Positions 24,726-33,079 of a DNA stretch of 64,000 bases are shown piece by piece. Position 1 is the stretch's first letter, and every line of letters begins with the position of its first letter. Both the position numbers and the translations under genes were made by a program. Under the pieces are notes generated by a model that ran no database searches, was not told where the DNA came from, and saw only the letters and a list, made by a program, of their open reading frames with translations. Source of the stretch: an uncultured Gellertiella sp. (GTDB lineage Bacteria > Pseudomonadota > Alphaproteobacteria > Rhizobiales > Rhizobiaceae); contig NZ_OY735139.1 in assembly GCF_963457605.1 (NCBI RefSeq), positions 558,001-622,000 of the forward strand, written 5' to 3'.

Positions 24726-26098
24726 CCAGCATAGCTGCGACCAGTTCTCCAGCCCTTGAACGGGCATCCTTTGTCCCCGCCTTCAAACGTATTCTGTCGA
24801 TGAGCTGGCCGATCATGCTCGGCGCCTTGTCGATGTCTGCCTTGAACCTGGGCCAGATTGGCTTTCTCGGCAATATCGCCGATCCCAAACCGCTCTACAG
24901 CATGTCGATCCTGCAACCCTACTACCTTTTGCTTTTCGCATTCCTGGAAGCACTGGCGATCACCTCACAGGTCTTCTCGGCGCGCTCGCAAAAGGCATGG
25001 AAGCGCGGCAATATTCGCCTGGCATGTCTGTTCCTGTCCGTCGTCGGCATCGCTATTTCCTGCGGGCTGGCCTTGCTTTCGCATGTGGTACTGCCGCTCT
25101 TGCAATCGACATGGCTGATCGCCGACTCCGACGCGGCACCACTTCTCACGCCCTATTTGTTGTCCCTTGCGCCCTTTGTCGTCTTTGAGATTTTCAACGG
25201 TTCGCTGCGCGGCGAGGGGAAAACCCTGCCCGGCTTCATCATTCTCTTTCTGGCTGTTGGGGCCAATCTGGGGATCACCGGCATTCTGGTATTTCAGAAG
25301 GACTATGGCCTTGACGGCCTCTTCATTGCCAACGGGGTCACGGGAACCGCAGCAGCTCTGGCCGCAGCCATTGCTTTGTTCGCCTCTACCAAAGGTGCCG
25401 AGAAGGGACCACTGGTTCAGGCCGTCATGCGCATGGGAACCCTGCTCGCTGTCGTCGGGGCGCCGGTATTCCTGTCCCTCGTTGTCTCTTTCGTCTCCTC
25501 GACCATTCTGATCGACAAGGTCGCGGGCTTTGGCGGCCAGTATGCCGCCGGTTTCGTCATTATCGTGCGGTTGCGCTACTTCTTCCTCATTCCGGCAATT
25601 GCCATGGCGACCTCGATGGCCGTGCTGGTCAACCAGCATTTCGACGAGACCGACGAGGGTAAAAACCGCCGGGCCACCTTGATCAACGGTTTGTTGTCGA
25701 TCTCGCTGATCTATCTTGTGTTGACGGCATTGATATTTGCCGTGCGGGTTCCCCTGATCTCGCTGATTGTCGGCAATGTGGCGACCCGGGACGCTGCCAT
25801 TTCGATCCTCAATTATCTTCTGCCGAGCTTCTTCATGGTCGGGCTCGTCGCCTCGTTCCAGATCGTTCTCGAAAATCTCGGCAGGGGCGCGCGCGTGCTG
25901 TTCTGGACCCTGTTTCTGGAGGCTGCGACCTCTGGGGCGCTGATCTACAAGGCAACCGACATGACCAGCGCGCTGGTCGTGCTGCTTGGGGTATCCGTGG
26001 TCTATACCGTGATCTTCGCGCTCGAATACGCCGCGCTGTTTAGCGGTACCGCCAAGGCCATTTCACCGGTTTCTTCAAGCGCGGTTCTAGTGCAATGA
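24722..26098 (+). CDS. MATE-family efflux transporter
   Basis: This 458-residue protein has about 12 hydrophobic helices and the two-fold repeat layout of MATE (NorM/DinF-like) antiporters, starting SMSWPIMLGALSMSALNLGQIGFLGNI and with a second related bundle from about residue 235. MATE proteins export cationic or amphipathic small molecules using Na+ or H+ gradients. Within this operon it probably exports the product or provides self-resistance, alongside the ABC/adaptor system. Both ends overlap neighbours by 4 nt. Confidence 0.87.
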   Translation: MTSIAATSSPALERASFVPAFKRILSMSWPIMLGALSMSALNLGQIGFLGNIADPKPLYSMSILQPYYLLLFAFLEALAITSQVFSARSQKAWKRGNIRLACLFLSVVGIAISCGLALLSHVVLPLLQSTWLIADSDAAPLLTPYLLSLAPFVVFEIFNGSLRGEGKTLPGFIILFLAVGANLGITGILVFQKDYGLDGLFIANGVTGTAAALAAAIALFASTKGAEKGPLVQAVMRMGTLLAVVGAPVFLSLVVSFVSSTILIDKVAGFGGQYAAGFVIIVRLRYFFLIPAIAMATSMAVLVNQHFDETDEGKNRRATLINGLLSISLIYLVLTALIFAVRVPLISLIVGNVATRDAAISILNYLLPSFFMVGLVASFQIVLENLGRGARVLFWTLFLEAATSGALIYKATDMTSALVVLLGVSVVYTVIFALEYAALFSGTAKAISPVSSSAVLVQ

Positions 26099-27093
26099 AT
26101 GTTCACCATGCCGTCGCCCCCGTCAGGATGCGCCCGGTGGGTGCTGCCCGGGACATGCTGCACATCCACGCCATTGGCGTGGGTGTCGTGCCGGCGTGCC
26201 AAAGCATCGAAGATGCAGCACCCTCGCTCGGATTGACCAGTACGGAAACACGCATGTTCAAGCGACTGTTCGGTCTGGTCAACTTTCCCTATGACGAGGC
26301 TATGGCGCTTCAGTCGCTGCTCCTCCTGGCGCTTAAGGATCTGGCTCATCGGTCCGGGCGTGCGCTTGAGGATGTCACGCATGTCTTTCATTGCCATACC
26401 GTGCCGTGCGTTGTTCCGTTCGGTCAGCCATTTGCCGGTGGAGCCATGGCCTTTGACAGTGAATGCGCAAGCCTTGCCATGAGCCATTGCGCCACTGGTA
26501 TCACCGCCCTTTCCCTGGCGGGGGATATGCTTCTGCCGGGCGAGACGGCGCTGATCCTGATCGGCGAGAAGGCCTATCACCCCAACATCCGGTTGATCGC
26601 CGACACGACCATCATGGGCGAGGCCGCCGTTGCACTGCTGGTCGGTTTCGGAAAAACCGGCCTTGAAGTCCTGGGAACGCGATCCGACCATGACGGACGA
26701 TGGGCGATCAATCGCGGGTATCCGGGGGAGGATTCGTCATTTGACCGCGACTATGTCGAATTTCTCGAAAGCCATATTTCTGCGGCGCTTAATCAGTTTT
26801 CGTTATCGGCAAATGATCTCGATCTGATCCTGCCGCACAATGTCAACACGATATCCTGGGTTGCGCTGGCACGGCGTCTGGGTTTTCCTCTGGGCAAACT
26901 GTTCCTGCAAAACATTGGCACTTACGGGCATTGTTTCGGGGTCGACCCATTCATCAATGCTGTCGATGCGATCGCCTGCAACAAGGCGACGCCCGGCTCG
27001 CTTGCGCTCATGGTGAGCGTCGGCATGGGGCTGACAGCTGCGTCGGCGCTGGTGCGCATTCCATCAAACGACCTGTGGAGGACTAAGTCTTGA
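26095..27093 (+). CDS. KAS III-like condensing/acyl-transfer enzyme A
   Basis: This 332-residue protein has a thiolase fold like beta-ketoacyl-ACP synthase III. The nucleophile is Cys132 (SLAMSHCATGITAL) and the first histidine His248 (LPHNVN, in place of PHQAN). At the position of the third KAS III residue (Asn) there is GTYGHCFGVDP, giving His279. A Cys-His-His set resembles KAS I/II more than FabH and is seen in some KAS III-like acyltransferases. It could condense two acyl units or transfer an acyl group to an O or N acceptor. It is in an operon with the PLP decarboxylase, overlapping by 4 nt. Confidence 0.78.
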   Translation: MNVHHAVAPVRMRPVGAARDMLHIHAIGVGVVPACQSIEDAAPSLGLTSTETRMFKRLFGLVNFPYDEAMALQSLLLLALKDLAHRSGRALEDVTHVFHCHTVPCVVPFGQPFAGGAMAFDSECASLAMSHCATGITALSLAGDMLLPGETALILIGEKAYHPNIRLIADTTIMGEAAVALLVGFGKTGLEVLGTRSDHDGRWAINRGYPGEDSSFDRDYVEFLESHISAALNQFSLSANDLDLILPHNVNTISWVALARRLGFPLGKLFLQNIGTYGHCFGVDPFINAVDAIACNKATPGSLALMVSVGMGLTAASALVRIPSNDLWRTKS

Positions 27094-28379
27094 GCATCAC
27101 CGACCCCGTAATTTTTGAAATTGCCGATCGTGTCGCCACGCCATTCTACCTTTATGATGCGGAGATCCTGCGTCAGGACTTTTACAGTCTCAAGGATCGG
27201 CTGCCGGAAGGCACTGACATATTCTATTCCTTGAAGGCGAACCCCAATCAGGCGATTGTATCCGTCCTGTCGAAAGAGGGTGCCGGGGCCGAGGTCTGCT
27301 CCTTGACCGAGATGAAAAATGCGCTGGCGGCAGGGGTCAATCCGCGCCGGATCATTTTCGTCGGTCCGGCAAAATCACCAGATGATATCCGCTTTGCGAT
27401 CATCACCGGCATCAAGGCGATTATTGCCGAATCCATCGACGAACTTCACCTGATCAACGAAATCGCAGCCGGCATGGCGCGGATGCAGCCGGTCGGCGTC
27501 CGCATCAATCCGGATTTCCAGTCGGCCAAAGTGCGCATCACGATGAGCGGCAAGGCAAGCCAGTTCGGCATTGATGAATGCCTGTTGCCGCAGCTTGTCG
27601 AGACGCTCGCCAAAATGCCGAACATCATACTGGTCGGTTTGCATGTCTATCTCGGGTCGCGCATCATGGACGAAGAGGCGATCTGGCAAAACAGCGCCAA
27701 TATTTTCGATCTTGCGCGCCGCGTGCGCAGCATAATCGGCAGGCAGCTTGCCTTTGTGGATATCGGTGGCGGTTATGGCGTTGCCTATTTCGACAATGAG
27801 CGAGACGTCGATCCGGCCCGGCTGGCTGAACGTCTTGGCACAATGATCGACGATTTTCGCAAGGAAGCGCCGCTGACGCGCGTGGTTATCGAGCTTGGCC
27901 GCTTTCTGGTCGCGCGGGCTGGCCAGTTCGTCACCAGAGTGCGTTATGTGAAGCAGAGCAAGGGCGAGACATTTGCTATCTGCGACGGCGGTTCGAATGT
28001 TCATGCCGCCGCCGCCGGTTATGGTTCTGCCTTCCGCAAGAATTTTCCGATCCGCAAGGTCGGCGGCGGGGAAGGCGTGACCAGCGTCAACCTGACTGGT
28101 CCTTTGTGCACTCCTTCGGACAATATCGGTGCGCAGGTGAAGCTGCCACCGCTGGTCGCTGGTGACCTGATTTGCATTGACCGGTCGGGAGCCTATGGCC
28201 CCTCGGCTTCGCCGGTCAATTTCCTCTCCTTCGGCCACCCGGCCGAAGTGCTCAAGGATGGGGCACGTCTGCAACTGGTTCGCGCCGCGGATGATCCGGA
28301 CAGGTTTCTTGCCAGCCAGATCCGGCGGGATTTGCCGCTTTCTGCCGAAACACCCACCCAATATGAGGCCGCAGAATGA
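27090..28379 (+). CDS. Fold-III PLP-dependent amino-acid decarboxylase (LysA/BtrK/exosortase-associated type)
   Basis: This 429-residue enzyme has the alanine-racemase-like barrel: Lys49 in FYSLKANPN binds PLP, His185 sits in the HVYLGSR loop, DIGGGYGV (224-231) holds the phosphate, and Cys340 in GPLCTPSDN with GAYGP (368-371) completes the active site across the dimer. This family decarboxylates diaminopimelate, ornithine, arginine or, in BtrK and exosortase-associated relatives, an aminoacyl group on a carrier protein. Neighbouring ACPs make the last option the best guess, but diaminopimelate or ornithine cannot be excluded. It overlaps both neighbours by 4 nt. Confidence 0.82.
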   Translation: MSITDPVIFEIADRVATPFYLYDAEILRQDFYSLKDRLPEGTDIFYSLKANPNQAIVSVLSKEGAGAEVCSLTEMKNALAAGVNPRRIIFVGPAKSPDDIRFAIITGIKAIIAESIDELHLINEIAAGMARMQPVGVRINPDFQSAKVRITMSGKASQFGIDECLLPQLVETLAKMPNIILVGLHVYLGSRIMDEEAIWQNSANIFDLARRVRSIIGRQLAFVDIGGGYGVAYFDNERDVDPARLAERLGTMIDDFRKEAPLTRVVIELGRFLVARAGQFVTRVRYVKQSKGETFAICDGGSNVHAAAAGYGSAFRKNFPIRKVGGGEGVTSVNLTGPLCTPSDNIGAQVKLPPLVAGDLICIDRSGAYGPSASPVNFLSFGHPAEVLKDGARLQLVRAADDPDRFLASQIRRDLPLSAETPTQYEAAE

Positions 28380-29506
28380 GCCGTGATCCCATTGACATCG
28401 CCGCGCCGCTCAAGCGCTTCAATCCCTTGTTTGCCGAGGTCGCTTCAAGGCTGGAGACAGACCCGCTGGCCTGGCAGGCGCTTTGGCAGGAGCCTGTCCT
28501 GAGCGCCATATCCTATGTCGGCATACCGGCACCATTCAATCCGTATCCCTTTGCCGATGCCGGACTTGGGGTCGCGCACTGTGACTACCCTTTGCATCTG
28601 GCTATTGTTGAACGACTGGCGCGCGGGGCGGCGAGCGCGCTGATGGCCTTGCCCGGTTCGTCGTTGTCGACCAGCGTCATTCTGAAGCTCGCCAGCAGGG
28701 ACCAGCAGGAAAGGTTTTTCGCGCCCTTTGCCAATGGCCCGGCCTTTTCCTTTTTTGCCATCACGGAAGCGGGTCGCGGTTCCGATGCGACGCAGGTGCA
28801 GACAAGGATTGATCCGACGCCATCCGGCTATGTGCTCAATGGAGAAAAGACCCTGATCGGCGGTGCCAGTATTGCTACCACCGGTCTTGTCCTTGCCCGA
28901 CATGCTCTGTCAGGCCAACTGGTCTTTGTGCTCCTTGACCACCGGCAGATTGTCCCGTCTTTCCGCGTGGAATGCCTGAACGTCACCGGACTGAAAGGAG
29001 CCGGACTGTCGAGATTGACTTTTGAGAACCATCTCGTTCCACCGGATGCGGTTCTTGCACCGGATGCGCGGCTTCCGGCGCTGCTTGCCTTGACCAGCGT
29101 CTTCGAGCGCCACCGTCCCATGGTCGCGGCGATGGCACTCGGCACTGCGCGCGGCATGCTCGACCAATTGGCCCGTCACTATCAGTCGGATCGGCTGGAT
29201 GGTTTGCGTCTGACCCACCGGACATTGCTGCGCCGGATGGTCGGTCTTGCCTCCCTGACGGATCGGCGCGGATTTGACGCCAATGCGAGCAGCACGCTCA
29301 AGTTTAGTGCGGTGCAACTTCTCGACAGGGTTCGCGCGGCAACCGCAGACATCGCCGGACCGGTCTTGTTTGCCGATCAGTCGTTGCGCCGCCTTTGGCG
29401 CGATGCGGGTGCTTTTGAATATATGGAAGGCACGTCGCACATCCACGCCCTCAATATCTATCGCGCCTATGCCGCAGAAAGAGCTCGTCATGTCGATGTT
29501 TCTTGA
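28376..29506 (+). CDS. Acyl-CoA dehydrogenase-like flavoenzyme 2
   Basis: This is a 376-residue dehydrogenase with the FAD segment SFFAITEAGRGSD (the Pro of the usual TEPxAGSD changed to Ala-Gly-Arg) and a C-terminal EYMEGTSHIHALN that places Glu351 as catalytic base. It is only distantly similar to the enzyme at 23015, so the pathway may contain two different dehydrogenation steps. Its likely substrate is an acyl or aminoacyl thioester on a carrier protein. The start overlaps the decarboxylase stop by 4 nt and the end overlaps the next gene by 17 nt. Confidence 0.82.
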   Translation: MSRDPIDIAAPLKRFNPLFAEVASRLETDPLAWQALWQEPVLSAISYVGIPAPFNPYPFADAGLGVAHCDYPLHLAIVERLARGAASALMALPGSSLSTSVILKLASRDQQERFFAPFANGPAFSFFAITEAGRGSDATQVQTRIDPTPSGYVLNGEKTLIGGASIATTGLVLARHALSGQLVFVLLDHRQIVPSFRVECLNVTGLKGAGLSRLTFENHLVPPDAVLAPDARLPALLALTSVFERHRPMVAAMALGTARGMLDQLARHYQSDRLDGLRLTHRTLLRRMVGLASLTDRRGFDANASSTLKFSAVQLLDRVRAATADIAGPVLFADQSLRRLWRDAGAFEYMEGTSHIHALNIYRAYAAERARHVDVS

Positions 29507-30365
29507 TCCGTCTACAATCGTCTGGAATCGTTTTCAGGGGCTTGAGCCGCGCGAAGACAAGTGGATCGGCGACATCGATTTCTGGGAATCGTTCAACACG
29601 GTTTTTTTCGCGTCGAACGGCATGGAGTATGTTCGGGCAAGGGACAGCAATGTCGAGGCCTGGGTGACGGCTGAAGACCGAGCGCCTTTCAGCAACATGG
29701 TTGAGGCTCTTCTGCCACGCCTTGCCGAAAACAATGACCTGGCGAGGATCGATATGGTCATTCTCGCCCACTGGTTGCCCGACCTGCATCTGGGTAGCTC
29801 CGTCACGAACTTTGCCATGCATGCACTTGGCCTGGACAATGCCAGGGGCTTTGCCATTTCGGATCGTGGTCTGACTGCGCCATTCTATGCGCTTGATCTG
29901 TTGAGCCGGTGCATGAACAACAGCAAGGTGAAGAAGGCTTTGCTTTTGGTGATGGACCAGAAACATCTACTTTACCGCTCGGCATTGGTCGATCAGGTGA
30001 AGCCAGAAAATTCCGGCCTTGCCATGGTCTTGAGCAGCGAAACGAAAGGCGGACATGTCTTTGCAGGCTATGCCCGCAAAACGCTTTCCCGGAACGATAA
30101 TCTCGCGGGACATTTGTCCGCAATGGCTCACGAAATGGGGATCGACCTGCGTCGGGCGCGGGTGATCGCCCATGACGAGGTGCTGGCATATCTGGATGAT
30201 GGCATCAGCCGCACGGTGATCGACCCCGCTCTGATGTGTGCGGCACCATTTTGCGCGTTGCAGACGGCGGCCGGTTTTGGCGGCCCCTTCGTCCTGGCCT
30301 GCCGGCAGGATGACATACTGACCATTGTCGGGTTCAAGCCCGTCGGAGGTGATCATGCGGCTTGA
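29490..30365 (+). CDS. KAS III-like protein B lacking the active-site cysteine
   Basis: ATG at 29490 gives 291 residues. The pattern of a KAS III N-terminal half is visible (LHLGSSVTNFAMHALGLDNARGFAISDRGLTAPFYALDLLSRCM, continuing to KALLLVMDQKHLLY), but the segment that should carry the nucleophilic Cys reads AISDRGLTAPF, with Gly at the aligned place. The His motif is AHDEVLAYL rather than PHQAN. It is probably catalytically inactive and may act as a partner, like a chain-length factor, for the KAS III-like proteins on either side. It overlaps both adjacent genes (17 and 11 nt). The thiolase assignment rests on overall pattern. Confidence 0.6.
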   Translation: MSMFLDPSTIVWNRFQGLEPREDKWIGDIDFWESFNTVFFASNGMEYVRARDSNVEAWVTAEDRAPFSNMVEALLPRLAENNDLARIDMVILAHWLPDLHLGSSVTNFAMHALGLDNARGFAISDRGLTAPFYALDLLSRCMNNSKVKKALLLVMDQKHLLYRSALVDQVKPENSGLAMVLSSETKGGHVFAGYARKTLSRNDNLAGHLSAMAHEMGIDLRRARVIAHDEVLAYLDDGISRTVIDPALMCAAPFCALQTAAGFGGPFVLACRQDDILTIVGFKPVGGDHAA

Positions 30366-31293
30366 ACATTTTGCAACCCATATTCCCGAAGGCCGCATGA
30401 GCGCGCGCACAATCATCATGGATGCCGGTGCGCCGGAACGGGAGGCGGACGGGTTCAGCGCGCTCTTCGGCATGCATGCGGTATCGGTTGATGATGAACG
30501 ATTGACGCCGGTGGAGCATCTCGACCGGCTGCTCGGCAGGTTTGGCGATGCTGATCCGGATCTCAAGCCGTATGCACTGCTGTTTGTTCATGCGCAGCCC
30601 ATTGCCGATGCCGATGTGTTGCCGGATGCAGCCGGCCTGCGACAGCGACATTCGTGGTTGTCGGACGTGGCGCATTTGCAGGAGCTGGATCAATACAATT
30701 GCGCGGGCATGTTTTATGCGCTGGAAACCGCACGCCGTCTTATGGATGCCCGCGTGGCAAAAAGAGTGCTGGTGCTTGCCGGCGACAGTTTTGCCGGATG
30801 GGACCCGCGTCATCGTTATGTTCCCGGTTGCACACTTCTCGGGGATGCTTATGCCGCTCTTCTCGTCAGCGACCGGGATGGCGGGATCCAGATCGACCGT
30901 ATCAGCACCGCTTTTCACCCGATGTTTGCCAACGGGTTGAATGCCGATGACGAAGAAATGCGTCGCTTTCATGCCAGACACATCGAACTGATCGTCGAAA
31001 CGCTGAAGTCGATCGATGCGCTTTCAGATGACGCGGATATTGTGTTGCCTCATAACATCAATGGTTTGGCTTGGCGTCTGTTCGGCCGGAAGGCGCAGGT
31101 ACCGCCCAGCCGGGTTCGCGTCGATCTAGTCGCCGATATCGGTCATTGCTGCACCACCGATCCATTTTTGCTGCTGGACAGGATGCTCAGCGAACAGGGA
31201 AAATCAGCACCTTTGAGTGCCAGCCTCATGTCCATCGGCATGGGCGGGTTTACCGGTGCTGCACGCATCCGGGCAAGCCAATCGCCGGACTAA
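30355..31293 (+). CDS. KAS III-like condensing/acyl-transfer enzyme C
   Basis: ATG 30355 is preceded by a strong GGAGGTG ribosome site and gives 312 residues. Cys116 (LDQYNCAGMFYAL), His233 (LPHNINGLAW) and His264 (DIGHCCTTDPF) form the same Cys-His-His set as enzyme A at 26095. The LNADDEEMRRFH region could contribute to the substrate channel. It is the last gene of the operon; an IS630 is inserted exactly at its stop codon, and the original stop was probably TAG (GGAC/TA/GAGC across the insertion), so the protein is intact. Confidence 0.78.
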   Translation: MRLEHFATHIPEGRMSARTIIMDAGAPEREADGFSALFGMHAVSVDDERLTPVEHLDRLLGRFGDADPDLKPYALLFVHAQPIADADVLPDAAGLRQRHSWLSDVAHLQELDQYNCAGMFYALETARRLMDARVAKRVLVLAGDSFAGWDPRHRYVPGCTLLGDAYAALLVSDRDGGIQIDRISTAFHPMFANGLNADDEEMRRFHARHIELIVETLKSIDALSDDADIVLPHNINGLAWRLFGRKAQVPPSRVRVDLVADIGHCCTTDPFLLLDRMLSEQGKSAPLSASLMSIGMGGFTGAARIRASQSPD

Positions 31294-32335
31294 AGCATGT
31301 CGTCATTTATCTGATTCAGCTTCCCAAATCGGCGTGATCGTGATTCCCTTCTTTTGGAAGGGAGAAAGTCATGGGTAAATCGCATCCTGTTGAACTCCGG
31401 GAGCGGGTGATCGCTTTTGTCGAAGAGGGTCGGTCTCACCGGGAAGCGGCCCGGCATTTTCGGGTTTCGCCGCGCTTCGTGAACAACCTTGTGATCCTGA
31501 AGCGCGAGACGGCATCGCTCTCGCCACGACGCCAGGGGCATGTCGGTGGCGGGAAGCTCGCGGATCATCACGCCTTCGTGGCGGCGCGCATGGCTGAAAA
31601 CGGCGACCTGACGCTCGACGCGCTTTGCCTCGATCTTGCCGGACGCGGCGTCGTCGTCCATCGTTCCAGCGTTGGAAAGCTTCTCCACCGGCTCGGCCTC
31701 AGCCATAAAAAAAACTCTGCGGGCAAGCGAGCAGCATCGAACGGAGGTCGCAAGGGCGCGTGACCTGTGGACGCAACGCCGCAAGCCCTTCCTCGACAAG
31801 GCATTGGCACGGCTCATCTTCATCGACGAGACATCGACCAACACGAAGCTGACCAAGCGCTCCGGCTGGTCACCGCGCGGCCAGCGCTACCGCACCCATG
31901 CCCCCTTCGGTGCCTGGAAATCCCAGACCTTCATCGCCGGCTTGCGATGTCATGGAATGGTAGCTCCATGGATCATCGACAGGCCGATGAACCGGCGCAT
32001 CTTCGAGGCCTGGATCGAAACTCAACTCGTCCCGACACTCGCCAAGGGCGATGTTGTCATCCTCGACAACGTCGCCTTCCACAAAAGTCCCCGCGCCGAG
32101 CAACTCGTCAGGCAAAAGGGAGCTTGGCTGCTCTTCCTCCCACCTTACAGCCCGGACCTCAATCCCATCGAAATGGCGTTCTCCAAACTCAAGACCTTGC
32201 TGCGAAAACGCGCCGCACGAACCTTCGATGCCCTCTCAACAGCCCTCGGCGAAATATGCGATCTCTTCTCCGTCCAGGAATGCAGAAACTACTTCAAAGC
32301 CGCAGGTTATGAGGCTAATTAACGGAGACATGCTT
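31293..32335 (+). mobile_element. IS630-family element inserted at the end of the long operon
   Basis: Terminal repeats AAGCATGTC...GACATGCTT bound 1043 bp and are flanked by TA on both sides (31291-31292 and 32336-32337), the IS630 target duplication. The insertion separates the KAS III-like operon from the thioesterase and AL-KR-ACP genes. Confidence 0.88.
31371..32322 (+). CDS. IS630-family transposase, two frames joined at an A8 run
   Basis: The first frame (31371-31763) is the helix-turn-helix part ([19 protein letters not shown]), and the second (to 32322) carries the DDE domain ([44 protein letters not shown]). They meet at LSHKK, encoded at a run of eight A residues (31707-31714), where ribosomal or transcriptional slippage would join them, as in other IS630 members. 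Both parts look undamaged, so the element may still be active. Confidence 0.82.
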
Positions 32336-32336
32336 T

Positions 32337-32446
32337 AGAGCATTTCCGGCAAACACAGGATCATTCTGGCGGAGCGATTTCGCGATGAAATTGCTGCAAA
32401 GGCGATCTGCCGCTTATTGCGCTGCGCGTTTGCTGGAAATGCTCTC
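32337..32446. repeat. Rhizobial palindromic repeat (RIME-like)
   Basis: Inverted arms AGAGCATTTCCGGCAAA (32337-) and TTTGCTGGAAATGCTCT (to about 32446) enclose about 75 bp with further short symmetries. Palindromic intergenic elements of this look are scattered in Rhizobiaceae genomes. Confidence 0.6.
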
Positions 32447-32503
32447 GCTTGCTGACAGAACAGAGGCCGCTCCCGCTGTGTGCAGGAGTGGCCCTTTTGT
32501 CTG

Positions 32504-32818
32504 TCAGGTGGCGGTGTGAACCCGTCCTGTCGGTCGGGCGCGGTCCTCGGCGGTGACCGAATCCCGGCTGCCAAGGCCCCATCTTTCTTCCAGCTCGGCG
32601 ACGAAATCCTCAACCGTCTTGCGGTCGATCAGGCGATCCTTGCCTTCATCGAAGGCGGCCAGCAGGGCGCTTGCCACATCGCGATTGCTGCGGGCAAGTT
32701 CCATTGCGACCGCGCCAACGATGATGCGCGGGCGCGAAACACCTGACAGCATGTTGTTCTTCAAGCGCTCGATCCGAGTTTCAAGGCGCTCGATTTTTTG
32801 TTCAGCAGTTTCAGTCAT
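32504..32818 (-). CDS. Hypothetical coiled-coil protein
   Basis: ATG at 32818 gives 104 residues. Residues 5-27 (AEQKIERLETRIERLKNNM) form a heptad coiled coil, followed by a helical region (IIVGAVAMELARSNRDVASALLAAFDE) and a charged tail. It resembles small conjugal-transfer accessory proteins (TraC/TraD-like) in layout, but I cannot confirm that. It is the only minus-strand gene between the two plus-strand biosynthetic blocks and may be cargo brought in separately. Confidence 0.55.
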   Translation of the reverse strand: MTETAEQKIERLETRIERLKNNMLSGVSRPRIIVGAVAMELARSNRDVASALLAAFDEGKDRLIDRKTVEDFVAELEERWGLGSRDSVTAEDRARPTGRVHTAT

Positions 32819-33079
32819 TGGGCTCTCCATTGATCGACGTGTTTGCCAGTAACAACTCCTTCCATTCTCTTCCCGATCATACGACCCGGAACACATTTCG
32901 GGACGACCTAATTCGCATATTTGTCAGTTTTTTCAGAAAGTTAAATATCGCTTTTCCAGTCGATACGGACCAACTTCCTCAAACCTGAAACAGGACGACC
33001 TCAATTGCGAATCCGGTAGCCTTTGGCTTGAAAACCACAACTCTTTATCAGCACGCCATCGGGGTTTCGGGGATATCAC

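Noticed and set aside
27090..28379. Housekeeping lysA (diaminopimelate decarboxylase)
   Set aside because: The fold matches, but the gene is overlapped on both sides by cluster genes, and its motifs also fit the BtrK/exosortase-associated group; a specific lysA name would be unsupported.
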